Source: Actinomycetota bacterium
Lineage (GTDB): Bacteria > Actinomycetota > Acidimicrobiia > Acidimicrobiales > JAJPHE01
Direction of reading: 5' to 3'
Assembly: GCA_027315345.1 (NCBI GenBank)
Contig: DAHUYE010000052.1
Coordinates: forward strand, 1 to 43,800
DNA length: 43,800 bases
The notes under the pieces are model-generated. The model was not told where the DNA came from. It saw nothing but the letters and a program-made list of their open reading frames with translations, and did not search any database. Positions 1 through 8,632 of this stretch are shown here, in pieces. Position 1 is the stretch's first letter. Each line of letters begins with the position of its first letter. The position numbers and the translations under genes are program-made.

Positions 1-368
1 GCTTCGCGGATGAGCTGTCCGTCTCGGACTTCGTAGATGACGCTGGCGGCCACTTCGATGTGACGATCGGTGGCGGGGATGCCCATGAACGGGCCGCCAT
101 GGGTCCCGGAGAAGACGAGCTCGTCGATAATGACCGAGCCGTCCTGGTATCGATGGAGGAGCCGAGGCTCCAGATCGGGAAAGGCGCCGAAGAGATCTTG
201 GTAGAAGACCCGGATCTCGGCGGGTCCGATGAACTCGCGACCGGTCGGCTTGGGCTCCAGCACGGCGTCGGGTCCGAAGGTGGCGACCACCCCCTCGACG
301 TCCTGGGCGGCCTCGGCCTCTTCGTGGCGATCGATGGCGGTGAAGTCCTGGTCGGTCATGGCGGTCAT
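1..368 (-). CDS. SnoaL-like / ester-cyclase family protein (3' end cut by window)
   Basis: About 122 residues are visible, read leftwards and running off the window edge. The visible part has the NTF2/SnoaL pattern: an N-terminal helix (EAEAAQDVEGVVATFGPDAV), a GPAEIRVFYQDLFGAFPDLE segment, and a strand series ending FSGTHGGPFMGIPATDRHIE. This matches ester-cyclase-like SnoaL proteins of about 130-140 residues, so little is missing. The ATG at 368 is chosen because AAGGAGG (380-374) lies 5 bases upstream; an in-frame ATG at 359 is the alternative. Family members range from polyketide cyclases to proteins of unknown substrate, and no biosynthetic neighbours are visible, so no reaction is assigned. 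It is divergent from the LuxR-hydrolase gene. Confidence 0.75.
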   Translation of the reverse strand, partial: MTAMTDQDFTAIDRHEEAEAAQDVEGVVATFGPDAVLEPKPTGREFIGPAEIRVFYQDLFGAFPDLEPRLLHRYQDGSVIIDELVFSGTHGGPFMGIPATDRHIEVAASVIYEVRDGQLIRE

Positions 369-536
369 GCGCGCCTCCTTGGCTATTGACAGGGCCTGAA
401 GGGCTCAGGCCTGTGTCAGGGTGACAGTCCTGTTCGTTCGACGCATCGGGGATGACCCCAAATCTGGGCCGGCCGGCATCAGGGATTCCACCCAGGCCGG
501 CCCGTCCGGCCCGGTTCGGTTGACGACCCGGATTGG

Positions 537-548
537 TACCCTTTCCAG
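537..548 (+). promoter_or_regulatory. Candidate leaderless -10 element for the LuxR-hydrolase gene
   Basis: TACCCT (537-542) fits the actinobacterial TAnnnT -10 pattern and is followed by exactly 6 bases before the GTG at 549. There is no Shine-Dalgarno sequence in between, which fits a transcript starting at the GTG. This is inference from spacing only. Confidence 0.4.
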
Positions 549-1628
549 GTGGATCGGCGGTCCCTCACGCGCATGCTGACCGGACGCGAGAGCGACGTGG
601 TCCAAGGGGTGGTGGACGGCAGATCCAACAAAGAGATCGCCAATTTCTTGACCATCAGCCCTCGTACGGTCGAGCACCACCTGACCAGCATCTTCCGGAA
701 ACTGGATGTGAGCTCCCGGACCGCTCTTCTGGCCAAGCTGGGGACTGCGACCTCCGAGGAGTCGGGCTCCTCCTGGGGCAAGGCCCCGGTGCCCACCAGC
801 TACGCCGTGAGCAACGGGGCTCGTATCGCCTACCAGGTGCTGGGAGAGGGACCGGCGGACCTCGTTCTGGTGCCGGGTTTCGTCTCCAACGTCGACATGG
901 GGTGGACGTGGCCGGAACTGGCGGCCTTCCAGTTCGGGCTGGCCTCGCGTCACCGACTCGTGCTGTTCGACAAGAGGGGGACCGGGCTGTCCGATCCGGT
1001 GCCGTCGCCCGCTCATCTCAGCCTCTCCCACCGCATGGACGAGCTCCGGGCCGTCATGGACGCCGCCCATTGCCGGAGGGCGACGCTGTTCGGCTTCTCC
1101 GAAGGAGCGGCCATGGCCATGCTCCTGGCCGTTACCTATCCCGAGCGGGTGGAGCGGCTGATCCTGTGGGGAGCGCGGGTGACCGGCGGGACCGACCCGG
1201 ATGATGCGACCAGCCCTTTGATGGCCGATGACTTGGCCGAGCGGTGGCGGCGGATCCAGGATTGCTGGGGCACCGGTCGCTACCTGGCTCCATTCGTCCC
1301 CTCCCTGGCCGGTGATCCCGTCGCCTTGGAACACCTCGCCCGTTTCGAGCGCCACGGAGCCAGCCCGGCGTCGGTCTTCGAGACCGTTCGTCTGGCCGGC
1401 GAGGGCGATGTCCGCCATTTCTGCCCGGCTATCCGCGTGCCCACGCTCGTGCTCCACCGACTCGGGGACCGCCTGGTGCCGGTGGCCCATGGCCGCTACC
1501 TGGCGCAGAACATCCCCGGCGCCTCCTACGTCGAGCTCGAAGGGGCGGACCATCCCCCCTGGGTGGGCGACACGGAACGGGTGAACCGCGAGATCAACGA
1601 CTTTCTCAGCCGTCCCGACCCACGGTGA
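549..1628 (+). CDS. LuxR-type HTH fused to alpha/beta hydrolase
   Basis: This 359-residue protein has two domains. Residues 9-65 form a LuxR/GerE winged helix (LTGRESDVV, GRSNKEIA, ISPRTVEHH, IFRKLDVSSRT). Residues 80-355 form an alpha/beta hydrolase with nucleophile elbow G-F-S184-E-G, acid D307 (LGDRLVP) and H335 (GADHPPW), so a full catalytic triad is visible. The HTH is at the N terminus, whereas LuxR-type HTHs usually sit at the C terminus. It could be a regulator sensing or processing a small ester through the hydrolase domain, or simply an enzyme with a DNA-binding module. The GTG at 549 starts directly at the HTH and is supported by a -10-like TACCCT 6 bases upstream; no ribosome-binding site is visible. 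It converges on the SpoIID gene 21 bases downstream. Confidence 0.85.
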   Translation: MDRRSLTRMLTGRESDVVQGVVDGRSNKEIANFLTISPRTVEHHLTSIFRKLDVSSRTALLAKLGTATSEESGSSWGKAPVPTSYAVSNGARIAYQVLGEGPADLVLVPGFVSNVDMGWTWPELAAFQFGLASRHRLVLFDKRGTGLSDPVPSPAHLSLSHRMDELRAVMDAAHCRRATLFGFSEGAAMAMLLAVTYPERVERLILWGARVTGGTDPDDATSPLMADDLAERWRRIQDCWGTGRYLAPFVPSLAGDPVALEHLARFERHGASPASVFETVRLAGEGDVRHFCPAIRVPTLVLHRLGDRLVPVAHGRYLAQNIPGASYVELEGADHPPWVGDTERVNREINDFLSRPDPR

Positions 1629-1649
1629 GCGAAGCGCTCAGGTCGGCCC

Positions 1650-3923
1650 TCAGGAAGCCGAGTGGGCCAGGGCGGTGACGGTCTGTTGAGTCACCGCTGT
1701 GGTGCCGCCGAAGACCTCGAGGGAGTTGAGCGTCGGGCCGACGCTACCCAGGTAGCCCGCTACCGAGGCGGGCAGCGGGGAGCCCGAGGGCACCAGGAGC
1801 AGCGGGCTGGTGACTCCGAGGGCCGGCCCGGCCGCCAGGGCGTCGGGGAAGTTGGCGCCGGTGGCCACGCCCACGACGGAGGGCCGGGAGAAGAACCGCT
1901 GGGCCACGGCCACGGAGGTGGCGTAGCGATCCGGTCCCTGGATGGCGGTGGCGCCCCGATCGGCCCGAGCGGCCGGTCCGCCGATGGCGTAGCGGGCATC
2001 GGAGGGGTGGGCGCTGAGATAGGCACTCGTCTCGCTCGACTGTGTTGCACCGGCGGTCAGGAGGATGGCCGCGCCCTGAGCGATGGCGGCTGGACCGGCC
2101 GACAGCCCATCGGGGAAGTCCTGGCCGGTCACCTCGAAGATGGTCCTGGGATTGCCGAGCTGTTCGGCTATGGCCACGGCGGTGGCGTAACGGGTGTCCC
2201 CCTCGATGCGCACGACCTTGAAGCCGCTCCCCGTCAGGGTCGAGTCGATGCCTGGATTCAGCGCCGCCGCACCGCCGAGGACGTAGACGACGGCGCCGGG
2301 GCGGGCGACACGTCGGATCTCGGCCAGGACGGCAGCATCGAGTTGCTGAGGCGCGCTCAGCAGCAGCGGGCCGCCTTCCCTGGCCGCCAAGGGGGCCCCG
2401 GCCAGGGCGTCGGCGTAGTCATCCGAGCGGGTCAGGACCACGGCCTGAGCCGAGTGGGCCACCGGAAAGGCGGCCTGGGAGGCGGCGATGGCCGTTCCCT
2501 CCCGGTCCGCGCCCGACACCCTCTCGGATTTGATCCGGAGGCTGGCCACGGTCGTGGAGGTGGTCGTCGTCGGTGCCACCGAGGTCGAAGTGGTCGACGA
2601 GGTGCTCGAGGTGGTCGTGCCCGTCGGAACGGAGCCGGTGAAGTTGAACCAGTCCGACTTGAGACCGAACTGAGCGGCAAAGGTGTCTCCGGTGATGCTC
2701 ACCGATCCGGTGCTCCCCGTCAGGGTGACCTGCGTGGCCCGACCCCCGAAGTCGGCCTGGGCCGGACCGCTGCGGGCCGTGACCGCCGCCGACTGCAGGG
2801 TCCCGATGGATGGATAGCTCGACTGGATGGTGGAGACGGGCACCGACGCCGACCAGTCGTGGTTGGGATTGCAGGCGTAGGCGACACAGACGCCGTCCCC
2901 GGCGTCGACCACCGCCGGGAACTGGCCGCCGGCGGTCCAGCCCCCGGTCGAGGAGGAGAACTCGGCCAGGGCCGGGGCGCCGGCCGAGGTGAGGACCACC
3001 TGTCCGGCCGTGTCGTTGACGGCCAGGATCCCAAGGGCCGTCTCCCCCGCCACGCCGCGGTAGACCTGACAGGCGGTCGTGTCACAGATGTCGGCGTAGC
3101 CGAACTCACCGGAGCCGTGGTTGGAACCCATGTCGGCCATGGCGTAGGAGCGGGCGGCCACCGCCTGGGCCTCCAGGGCCTGGAAGCCCTGGGGCTCGCC
3201 CTGGGGGCCGGGGGAGCCGAGGCTGCCCCAGTAGGACGGGGACTCGGAGGTGACCACGCCCTGTAGGTAGGAATCGATGGGCAGCACGTCGACGGTCCGG
3301 GCCACGCCCGACACCTGGGCCGCCACGATCGATCCCCGCAGGGTCATGTTCCCCCCGGGCAGGCACAGTTGGAGCAGGGATGACCCAGGCGCGCTGGGGC
3401 TGGTGCCGGCGGGCACGGCCACCGCATCGGGCTGGGCGCCGTTGTCCACGGCCTGGCCGACGTTGGTCCAAGGACCACCGCAGTTCGGCGCCGTGTCCAC
3501 CTGCCAGGTGTCGGGGGTGGCGGTGAGGTGCATCCGGGCGGCCTGTCCGGCCGGGATGGTCCGGCCGGCCACGGTGAAGGTCGAGGCGGAGGTCAGGATG
3601 ATGTCGTTACCGTCGTTCTCGACTATCCGGACCCGGATGTCGGAGTCGGGGACGGTGCCGGGGGTGGTGCCGCCGTAGTAGTGGGAGGTGATCCAGGAGT
3701 AGCTCTGGCCCGCCAACGCGTAGCCCAGTGCCCCCCACTGGCCCATGCCCCGACCGTGGCCCCAGCCATGACCGGCCAGCGATAACGACGTGGGCGGGGG
3801 TGGGGCCGAGGTGGCCTCCGCCGGCCGGGCGGCGGCCAAGGCGGCCGCGCCGGTGGCGGCCAAGCCGAGGGCGGCGGTAGCCACCAGGGCCAGGCTGGTC
3901 TTCAGTAGGGATCTTCTGCCCAC
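1650..3923 (-). CDS. Secreted SpoIID/LytB-domain protein with three CWB2 repeats
   Basis: This 757-residue protein is exported: an Arg-containing N terminus and hydrophobic stretch (residues 8-33) precede an Ala-rich cleavage region. Residues 51-64 carry the GHGWGHGRGMGQWG motif that accompanies SpoIID/LytB proteins. The SpoIID core (about 205-300) has VVTSESP and ALEAQAVAARSYA. A Ser/Thr-rich linker (about 438-462) is followed by three cell-wall-binding repeat 2 units (PF04122) to the C terminus, with the usual (A)DALAG and LGG motifs. SpoIID enzymes trim peptidoglycan strands; here CWB2 probably holds the protein on the wall. Catalytic residues were not checked against a structure. The start is GTG with GGAGAG 8 bases upstream. 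A TTTAAT about 45 bases upstream could be a -10. Confidence 0.88.
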   Translation of the reverse strand: MGRRSLLKTSLALVATAALGLAATGAAALAAARPAEATSAPPPPTSLSLAGHGWGHGRGMGQWGALGYALAGQSYSWITSHYYGGTTPGTVPDSDIRVRIVENDGNDIILTSASTFTVAGRTIPAGQAARMHLTATPDTWQVDTAPNCGGPWTNVGQAVDNGAQPDAVAVPAGTSPSAPGSSLLQLCLPGGNMTLRGSIVAAQVSGVARTVDVLPIDSYLQGVVTSESPSYWGSLGSPGPQGEPQGFQALEAQAVAARSYAMADMGSNHGSGEFGYADICDTTACQVYRGVAGETALGILAVNDTAGQVVLTSAGAPALAEFSSSTGGWTAGGQFPAVVDAGDGVCVAYACNPNHDWSASVPVSTIQSSYPSIGTLQSAAVTARSGPAQADFGGRATQVTLTGSTGSVSITGDTFAAQFGLKSDWFNFTGSVPTGTTTSSTSSTTSTSVAPTTTTSTTVASLRIKSERVSGADREGTAIAASQAAFPVAHSAQAVVLTRSDDYADALAGAPLAAREGGPLLLSAPQQLDAAVLAEIRRVARPGAVVYVLGGAAALNPGIDSTLTGSGFKVVRIEGDTRYATAVAIAEQLGNPRTIFEVTGQDFPDGLSAGPAAIAQGAAILLTAGATQSSETSAYLSAHPSDARYAIGGPAARADRGATAIQGPDRYATSVAVAQRFFSRPSVVGVATGANFPDALAAGPALGVTSPLLLVPSGSPLPASVAGYLGSVGPTLNSLEVFGGTTAVTQQTVTALAHSAS

Positions 3924-4167
3924 GGGGAAGTCTCTCCAAAGCGAGGGGGAGGTGGCCTTTCGAGCCGGTGCATTAAAGGTCTCGGCAGTTGGCGGCTGGA
4001 AATTGAGTGGCCCCGGGCACCTCTACCCCTTTGGTGACGCCGTCTACGCCGGATGGGCCGGGCAGTCCCCCTAGTCGGGCGGGGGCCACCATTAGGGTGG
4101 AGCGGCTCTGATCCAACCGCACTCGCCCCCGGCGTGGTCCTACGCCGCTTCGATCCTCGGGGCGGGC

Positions 4168-5193
4168 GTGCTGACCACACTGCTGACCCCGTGGGCCCTC
4201 CGATTCGCCCAGCGGCGCGGCGTCCTGGACCACCCCGGACCCACCAAGGTCCACCCCAAGGCCGTTCCCTACCTGGGAGGGGTGGCCATCGTGGTGGCCT
4301 TCTCGGTCATGGTGGTGGGCATGGCCCTGGTCTGGCAGCCCTCGGGGGCCGACCTGGGGGCGCTGGGCATGACGTTGGGGCTGGGGGTCGGACTGGCGGT
4401 CCTCGGCCTCCTGGATGACCTCAAGGACCTGGCCATCTGGCCCCGCCTCCTGGTGGAGACGGCGGCCGGGGTGGTGGTCTTCGCCACCGGCACCCGGGCC
4501 GGCGTGGCCGGGCTATCCGGGGGCGCTGACCTGGTCCTGACCGTGATCTGGGTGGTCGGCATCACCAACGCCTTCAATCTGCTCGACAACGCCGACGGCC
4601 TCTCGGCCGGGGTGGCCGGCCTGGTGGCGGTCAGCTTCGCCGGCATCGGGCTGGTCAACGACCAGTACTTCGTGCCCCTCCTGGCCCTGGCCCTGGCCGG
4701 CTGCGCAGCCGGTTTCCTGCGCCACAACTTCCATCCGGCCCGCATCCACATGGGCGACGCCGGCAGCCTGTTCCTCGGCTTCGTGCTGGCCGTCCTGGCC
4801 CTGAGGCTGCGGGCCCATGTCGCCCATCAGGTCAGCTTCGCCGTGCCCCTGGTGGCCCTGGCCGTGCCCATCTTCGATACCAGCCTGGTGGCCGCCACCC
4901 GTTCCTGGCACCGGCTCAACCCGCTGCGCGGCCGACGGGACCACGTCAGCCATCGACTGGTGGCGCTGGGCTGGACGGTGCCCCAGGCGGTGGCCGCCAC
5001 CTACGCCGTGGCCGCCGCCTGCGGGGGCCTGGCCATCGGGCTCACCCGGGTGGGGAGGGGGGTCGGCTTCGCTGTCGTGGCCGGGTTGGCCGTCTTGGCC
5101 GTCCTGGCCGGCGCCGGCCTGGCCCGGGTGCCCGTATACCCCGGGTCGCCCGACTACGGCTCCGGGAACGGCTCCGGGAGCGGATCGGGTTAG
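4168..5193 (+). CDS. MraY/WecA/TagO-family UDP-sugar:undecaprenyl-phosphate glycosyl-1-phosphate transferase
   Basis: This polytopic membrane enzyme (341 residues from the GTG) carries the family signatures in order: KVHPKAVPYLGG, LLDDLKD, NAFNLLDNADGLSAG, GDAGSLFLGF and the GRRDHVSHRL loop with conserved His. Such enzymes load a sugar-1-phosphate onto the lipid carrier that starts wall polysaccharide or teichoic-acid synthesis. The NLLDN and HxxxH loop resemble WecA/TagO more than MraY. The GTG at 4168 cuts into the first membrane helix. The frame is open back to 4096, and translation from CTG 4108 (GGTGGAG 5 bases upstream) would complete that helix; no in-frame ATG, GTG or TTG exists there. 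The last residues are Gly/Ser-rich. It is divergent from the SpoIID gene, and both act at the cell wall. Confidence 0.88.
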   Translation: MLTTLLTPWALRFAQRRGVLDHPGPTKVHPKAVPYLGGVAIVVAFSVMVVGMALVWQPSGADLGALGMTLGLGVGLAVLGLLDDLKDLAIWPRLLVETAAGVVVFATGTRAGVAGLSGGADLVLTVIWVVGITNAFNLLDNADGLSAGVAGLVAVSFAGIGLVNDQYFVPLLALALAGCAAGFLRHNFHPARIHMGDAGSLFLGFVLAVLALRLRAHVAHQVSFAVPLVALAVPIFDTSLVAATRSWHRLNPLRGRRDHVSHRLVALGWTVPQAVAATYAVAAACGGLAIGLTRVGRGVGFAVVAGLAVLAVLAGAGLARVPVYPGSPDYGSGNGSGSGSG

Positions 5194-5214
5194 GTTCCTT
5201 GTGGCATGCTCCTT

Positions 5215-5242
5215 GGCATCATCTGATGTCTTGTTTGATGCC
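5215..5242. promoter_or_regulatory. Inverted repeat upstream of the first vapBC pair
   Basis: GGCATCA (5215-5221) and TGATGCC (5236-5242) form perfect 7-bp arms separated by 14 bases. An inner TGATG (5224-5228) adds a third half-site. It ends 10 bases before the antitoxin ATG. RHH antitoxins normally bind such repeats to repress their own operon, so this is the probable autoregulatory operator. Confidence 0.5.
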
Positions 5243-5252
5243 GGGAGGCAAC

Positions 5253-5450
5253 ATGCGGACGACCCTCGCCCTGGACGATGACCTGCTCATCCAGGCCCAG
5301 CGCCTGACTGGCACCACCGAAAAGACCGCCTTGGTGCGTGAGGCGCTCCGGGCCCTGATCGAACGGGAGAGCGCCCGGCGCCTGGCCCGGTTGGGCGGGT
5401 CGGAACCGGGCCTGGGCGATGTGCCCCGCCGACGCAGCCCGCACCGGTGA
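5253..5450 (+). CDS. VapB-type antitoxin (ribbon-helix-helix)
   Basis: This 65-residue protein begins MRTTLALDDDLLIQAQRLTG, a typical VapB ribbon strand and helix, followed by KTALVREALRALIERE. The C-terminal segment is basic and flexible, as expected for the part that wraps the toxin. The ATG at 5253 has GGGAGG 4 bases upstream. A longer frame from GTG 5199 has no plausible ribosome-binding site and would cover the operator-like inverted repeat. Its stop overlaps the toxin start as GTGA, so the two are translationally coupled. It should neutralise the PIN toxin and repress the operon. Confidence 0.88.
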   Translation: MRTTLALDDDLLIQAQRLTGTTEKTALVREALRALIERESARRLARLGGSEPGLGDVPRRRSPHR

Positions 5451-5821
5451 TCCTGGTCGACACCTCCGTATGGGTCGATCACCTCCGGATCGGGAACACG
5501 GCCCTGTCCCGTCTCCTCGATGACAGCTCGGCCCTGATCCACCCCTGGGTCATCGGGGAGCTGGCGTTGGGGAAACTCGGGCGTCGAGACGACATCCTCG
5601 AGCTGTTGGGTGCCCTGCCCCGGGCCACGGTGGCCGAGGACGATGAGGTCCTGGGCCTGATCGACCGGGAGGAGCTCCACGGCACGGGGATCGGCTATGT
5701 CGATGCTCAGCTTCTGGGTTCCACCCGCCTCACCCCGGACGCCAGGCTTTGGACCCACGACCGGGCGTTGTCGGCCGCCGCGGCCCGGCTGGGCATCGGA
5801 TTCGCCCCGTCCCAGCCGTAG
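5447..5821 (+). CDS. VapC-type PIN-domain toxin
   Basis: This is a 124-residue single PIN domain of normal family length. Acidic metal-binding positions are visible in VDTSVWVDHL, GELALG, GIGYVDAQLL and LWTHDRAL. VapC toxins are Mg2+/Mn2+-dependent ribonucleases that cut tRNA or rRNA. The GTG at 5447 shares bases with the antitoxin stop (GTGA). The target RNA cannot be inferred from sequence alone. Confidence 0.9.
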   Translation: MILVDTSVWVDHLRIGNTALSRLLDDSSALIHPWVIGELALGKLGRRDDILELLGALPRATVAEDDEVLGLIDREELHGTGIGYVDAQLLGSTRLTPDARLWTHDRALSAAAARLGIGFAPSQP

Positions 5822-5842
5822 GGGGCTCAGGTTCTGGGGCCG

Positions 5843-8617
5843 ATGTGCCGATGCAGAAACGGCATGCGATTTGCCCCAATCAAACGGCGCCGGCTCAGGC
5901 GAGCCCTGGTTCCCGCCGTCCTGGTCTGCGGCCTGCTGGCCGGTGGACTCGGCCAGCCGGCTCTGGCCGCCGCCTCGGCCCGGGGGCAGTCTCGGGCCCT
6001 GGTCCAGTTCCACCTCCGGCCCGCCGTGGCGCCGGCGGGGTCCACCCGGCTCGGACCGGCGGCCGGCGTCCAGGCCCTCCACCTGACCTTGACCCTCGCC
6101 TCCCGGGATCCGGCCGGCTTGTCCGCCTTGGCCTCGGAGGTCAGCAACCCGGCCAGTCCGGAGTACCGGCGCTTCATCAGCCCGGGTCAATTCGCCGCCC
6201 GGTTCGGAGCCTCGCCGGCCGAGGTGAGTTCGCTGCGGGCGTCCCTGCGGTCGAAGGGCCTGGCCGGGGGGCGGCTGGCTAGCAATGGCCTGTCCCTGGC
6301 CGTGACCACCACCGTGGCCACGGCGGAGCGGGCCTTCCACACCTCTATGGCCGCCGAACGGCTGGCGTCGGGCCGCCTGGCCTACGCCAACGTCAGCGCC
6401 GCCACCTTCCCGCCCGGCGTTTCGGGGGTGCTCGGTCTGGACGACCTGGCCCAGGCCCACTCGGCCCTGACCCGCAGCGCCCTGACCCGCAGCGCCCTGA
6501 CCCGTACCGCCCTGGCCGAGCCCCGGACCACGGAAACGTCCTTGCCGGTGAGCAGTTGCGTTTCGTCATCGACGGCTAATTCGCCGTCGTCGTTGGCGGC
6601 GGCCTACGGGCTCGGGGGCCTGTACTCCCAGGGAGTGGACGGGACCGGGATGACCGTGGCCCTCTTCGAGCTGGCCGACTTCGCACCCTCCGACGTGGCC
6701 GCCTTCGCCTCCTGTGACGGCATATCCGGTGAATCGGTCAGCGTGGTGGCCGTCGACGGTGGGGCGGCGGTGGGAGCCGGCACCACCGAGGCCACCGCCG
6801 ACATCGAGGATCTCATGTCCCTGGCCCCCGGAGCCGCCATAGTGGCCTACGAGGGCCCCAACACCACCTCGGGCCTCTACGACACCTACTCCGCCATCAT
6901 CTCGGCCGACCGGGCCCAGGTGGTGGCCACCAGCTGGGGCATCTGCGAGGCCCAGAACGACCCCGGCTTGATGCAGGCCGAGAACACCCTGTTCGAGCAG
7001 GCCGCCACCCAGGGTCAAACCATTCTGGCCGCATCCGGGGACTCGGGCTCCCAGGACTGTTATGGGCCCCCCGCCAGCTCGGATACCTCCCTGGCCGTCG
7101 ATGACCCCTCCAGCCAGCCCTACGTCACCGGTGTGGGTGGGACCTCTCTTTCCTCCACCAGCCCCCGGACGGAGGCGGCGTGGAACAGCGACGGCGGAGC
7201 CGGCGGCGGGGGCATCTCCAGTGTCTGGCCCATGCCCTCCTGGCAGACGGGGGCGGTCACCAGCCAGTCCTCGGGCTTGCCCTGCGCAGCCGCCAGCGGT
7301 GACTGCCGTCAGGTCCCGGACGTCTCGGCTTCCGCCGATCCCAACTACGGCTACCTCGTCTACTGCACGGCGGGGGACTGCAGCGGCCGGGGCTGGGGCA
7401 CGGTGGGAGGGACCAGCATGGCCTCCCCCCTATGGGCGGCCGTGGTGGCTCTGGATGACCAGTCCTGTGCCACGTCCAACCGGGCCGGTCTCATCAACCC
7501 CGTCCTCTACGGAGCGGGACGGAGCGATCTCAACGACGTGACCAGCGGTAACAACGACCTCAACGGGACCCATCCCGGGGACTACAACGCCGGGACCGGC
7601 TACGACATGGCCACCGGCCTGGGCAGTCCCGATGCCACCGCCTTGGCGTCGGCTCTCTGCGCCTCATCCAGCCGGGTCTCCGCCGGGGGCTCCGCGGGCG
7701 GGAGCTCGGGGGGCGGAGGGACCGGGACCACCACGACCACCACTACGAGTACGACCACCACCAGTACCACCACCACGACGACCACAGCTCCGACTACCAC
7801 GACCACCACCGCTCCGACGACGACCACCACGACTGCCCCGCCGGTAGTCGCCGCGCCGGCCCCGGCCGTCGCCCCCGGCTACCGCTTCGTGGCCTCCGAC
7901 GGTGGCGTGTTCGACTTCGGCACCGCCGCCTTCGAGGGTTCGGGCGCCGGCACCGGACTCGGGGCGCCGGTGGTGGGTATGGCCGCCGCCCCGGGCGGAT
8001 CGGGCTACTGGCTGGTGACCTCAACCGGGCGGGTCCTGGCTTTCGGGACCGCAGCCAACCTCGGATCGCTCGGCGGTCTGCCGGCCGGCCCGATAGTGGG
8101 CATGGCCGCCACCCCGGATGGCGGGGGCTACTGGCTGGTCTCCTCCGCCGGGGCCGTCTACTCCTTCGGTGACGCCGCCTTCCACGGTTCGACTGCCGGC
8201 CTGGCCCTGGCCGCCCCGGTGGTGGGGATGGCCGTCGACCCGGTGACGGGCGGCTACTGGCTGGTGGCCGGGGACGGGGGGATCTTCAGCTACGACGCCC
8301 CCTTCTACGGCTCGGCCGGCGCCATCCACCTGGCCAAGCCCATCGTGGGGATGTCGGCCATGCCCGACGGGCGGGGCTACCGCTTCGTGGCCTCCGACGG
8401 TGGCGTGTTCGACTTCGGGGACGCCGCCTTCTACGGCTCGGCCGGCGCCATCCGCCTGGCCCGCCCGGTGGTCGGGATGTCGGTGACCCCCGACGGGGCC
8501 GGTTACTGGCTGGTGGCCTCCGACGGGGGCATCTTCTCCTACGGGGATGCGCCCTTCCTGGGCTCCACCGGCGCCATCCGGCTGGCCCAACCCATCGGGG
8601 GGATGGCCGGGGTCTGA
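5843..8617 (+). CDS. Secreted S53 sedolisin-type protease with a C-terminal six-blade propeller-repeat domain
   Basis: This 924-residue exoprotein has a signal peptide (about residues 15-42, KRRRLRRALVPAV then a hydrophobic run), an S53 activation pro-domain (about 45-200), and a sedolisin domain (about 225-610). The catalytic set is visible: E316 and D320 in TEATADIED, oxyanion D400 in SGDSG, and S525 in GTSMASP. A late Asp-rich Ca2+ site (SDLNDVTSGNND) is present. A Thr-rich linker (7729-7845) leads to six repeats of about 42 residues with the GYWLVASDGG...FGDA...PVVGM pattern, ending at the C terminus. Sedolisins are serine-carboxyl peptidases active at acid pH; the propeller probably binds wall or matrix. 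A SALTR triplet repeat lies at the end of the pro-domain. The start is ATG 5843 or ATG 5864, and the second leaves a more usual signal peptide. Confidence 0.92.
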   Translation: MCRCRNGMRFAPIKRRRLRRALVPAVLVCGLLAGGLGQPALAAASARGQSRALVQFHLRPAVAPAGSTRLGPAAGVQALHLTLTLASRDPAGLSALASEVSNPASPEYRRFISPGQFAARFGASPAEVSSLRASLRSKGLAGGRLASNGLSLAVTTTVATAERAFHTSMAAERLASGRLAYANVSAATFPPGVSGVLGLDDLAQAHSALTRSALTRSALTRTALAEPRTTETSLPVSSCVSSSTANSPSSLAAAYGLGGLYSQGVDGTGMTVALFELADFAPSDVAAFASCDGISGESVSVVAVDGGAAVGAGTTEATADIEDLMSLAPGAAIVAYEGPNTTSGLYDTYSAIISADRAQVVATSWGICEAQNDPGLMQAENTLFEQAATQGQTILAASGDSGSQDCYGPPASSDTSLAVDDPSSQPYVTGVGGTSLSSTSPRTEAAWNSDGGAGGGGISSVWPMPSWQTGAVTSQSSGLPCAAASGDCRQVPDVSASADPNYGYLVYCTAGDCSGRGWGTVGGTSMASPLWAAVVALDDQSCATSNRAGLINPVLYGAGRSDLNDVTSGNNDLNGTHPGDYNAGTGYDMATGLGSPDATALASALCASSSRVSAGGSAGGSSGGGGTGTTTTTTTSTTTTSTTTTTTTAPTTTTTTAPTTTTTTAPPVVAAPAPAVAPGYRFVASDGGVFDFGTAAFEGSGAGTGLGAPVVGMAAAPGGSGYWLVTSTGRVLAFGTAANLGSLGGLPAGPIVGMAATPDGGGYWLVSSAGAVYSFGDAAFHGSTAGLALAAPVVGMAVDPVTGGYWLVAGDGGIFSYDAPFYGSAGAIHLAKPIVGMSAMPDGRGYRFVASDGGVFDFGDAAFYGSAGAIRLARPVVGMSVTPDGAGYWLVASDGGIFSYGDAPFLGSTGAIRLAQPIGGMAGV
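7729..7845 (+). repeat. Thr-rich low-complexity linker (ACC/ACG/ACT codons)
   Basis: An imperfect run of CCACGACCA-type triplets encodes almost only Thr with occasional Ala-Pro, joining the sedolisin and propeller domains. Such linkers are flexible and likely glycosylated. The repeat is coding and has no spacer structure, so it is not a CRISPR array. Confidence 0.8.
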
Positions 8618-8632
8618 TCCCCGATGGGGGAC

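Noticed and set aside
1662-3266. Long open frame of 534 codons on the plus strand
   Set aside because: It lies opposite the SpoIID/CWB2 gene, has Gly/Arg/Ala-rich filler without domains, and is a consequence of high GC.
7729-7845. Repeats resembling a CRISPR or satellite
   Set aside because: They encode an uninterrupted Thr-rich linker in frame with the sedolisin protein, without spacers.
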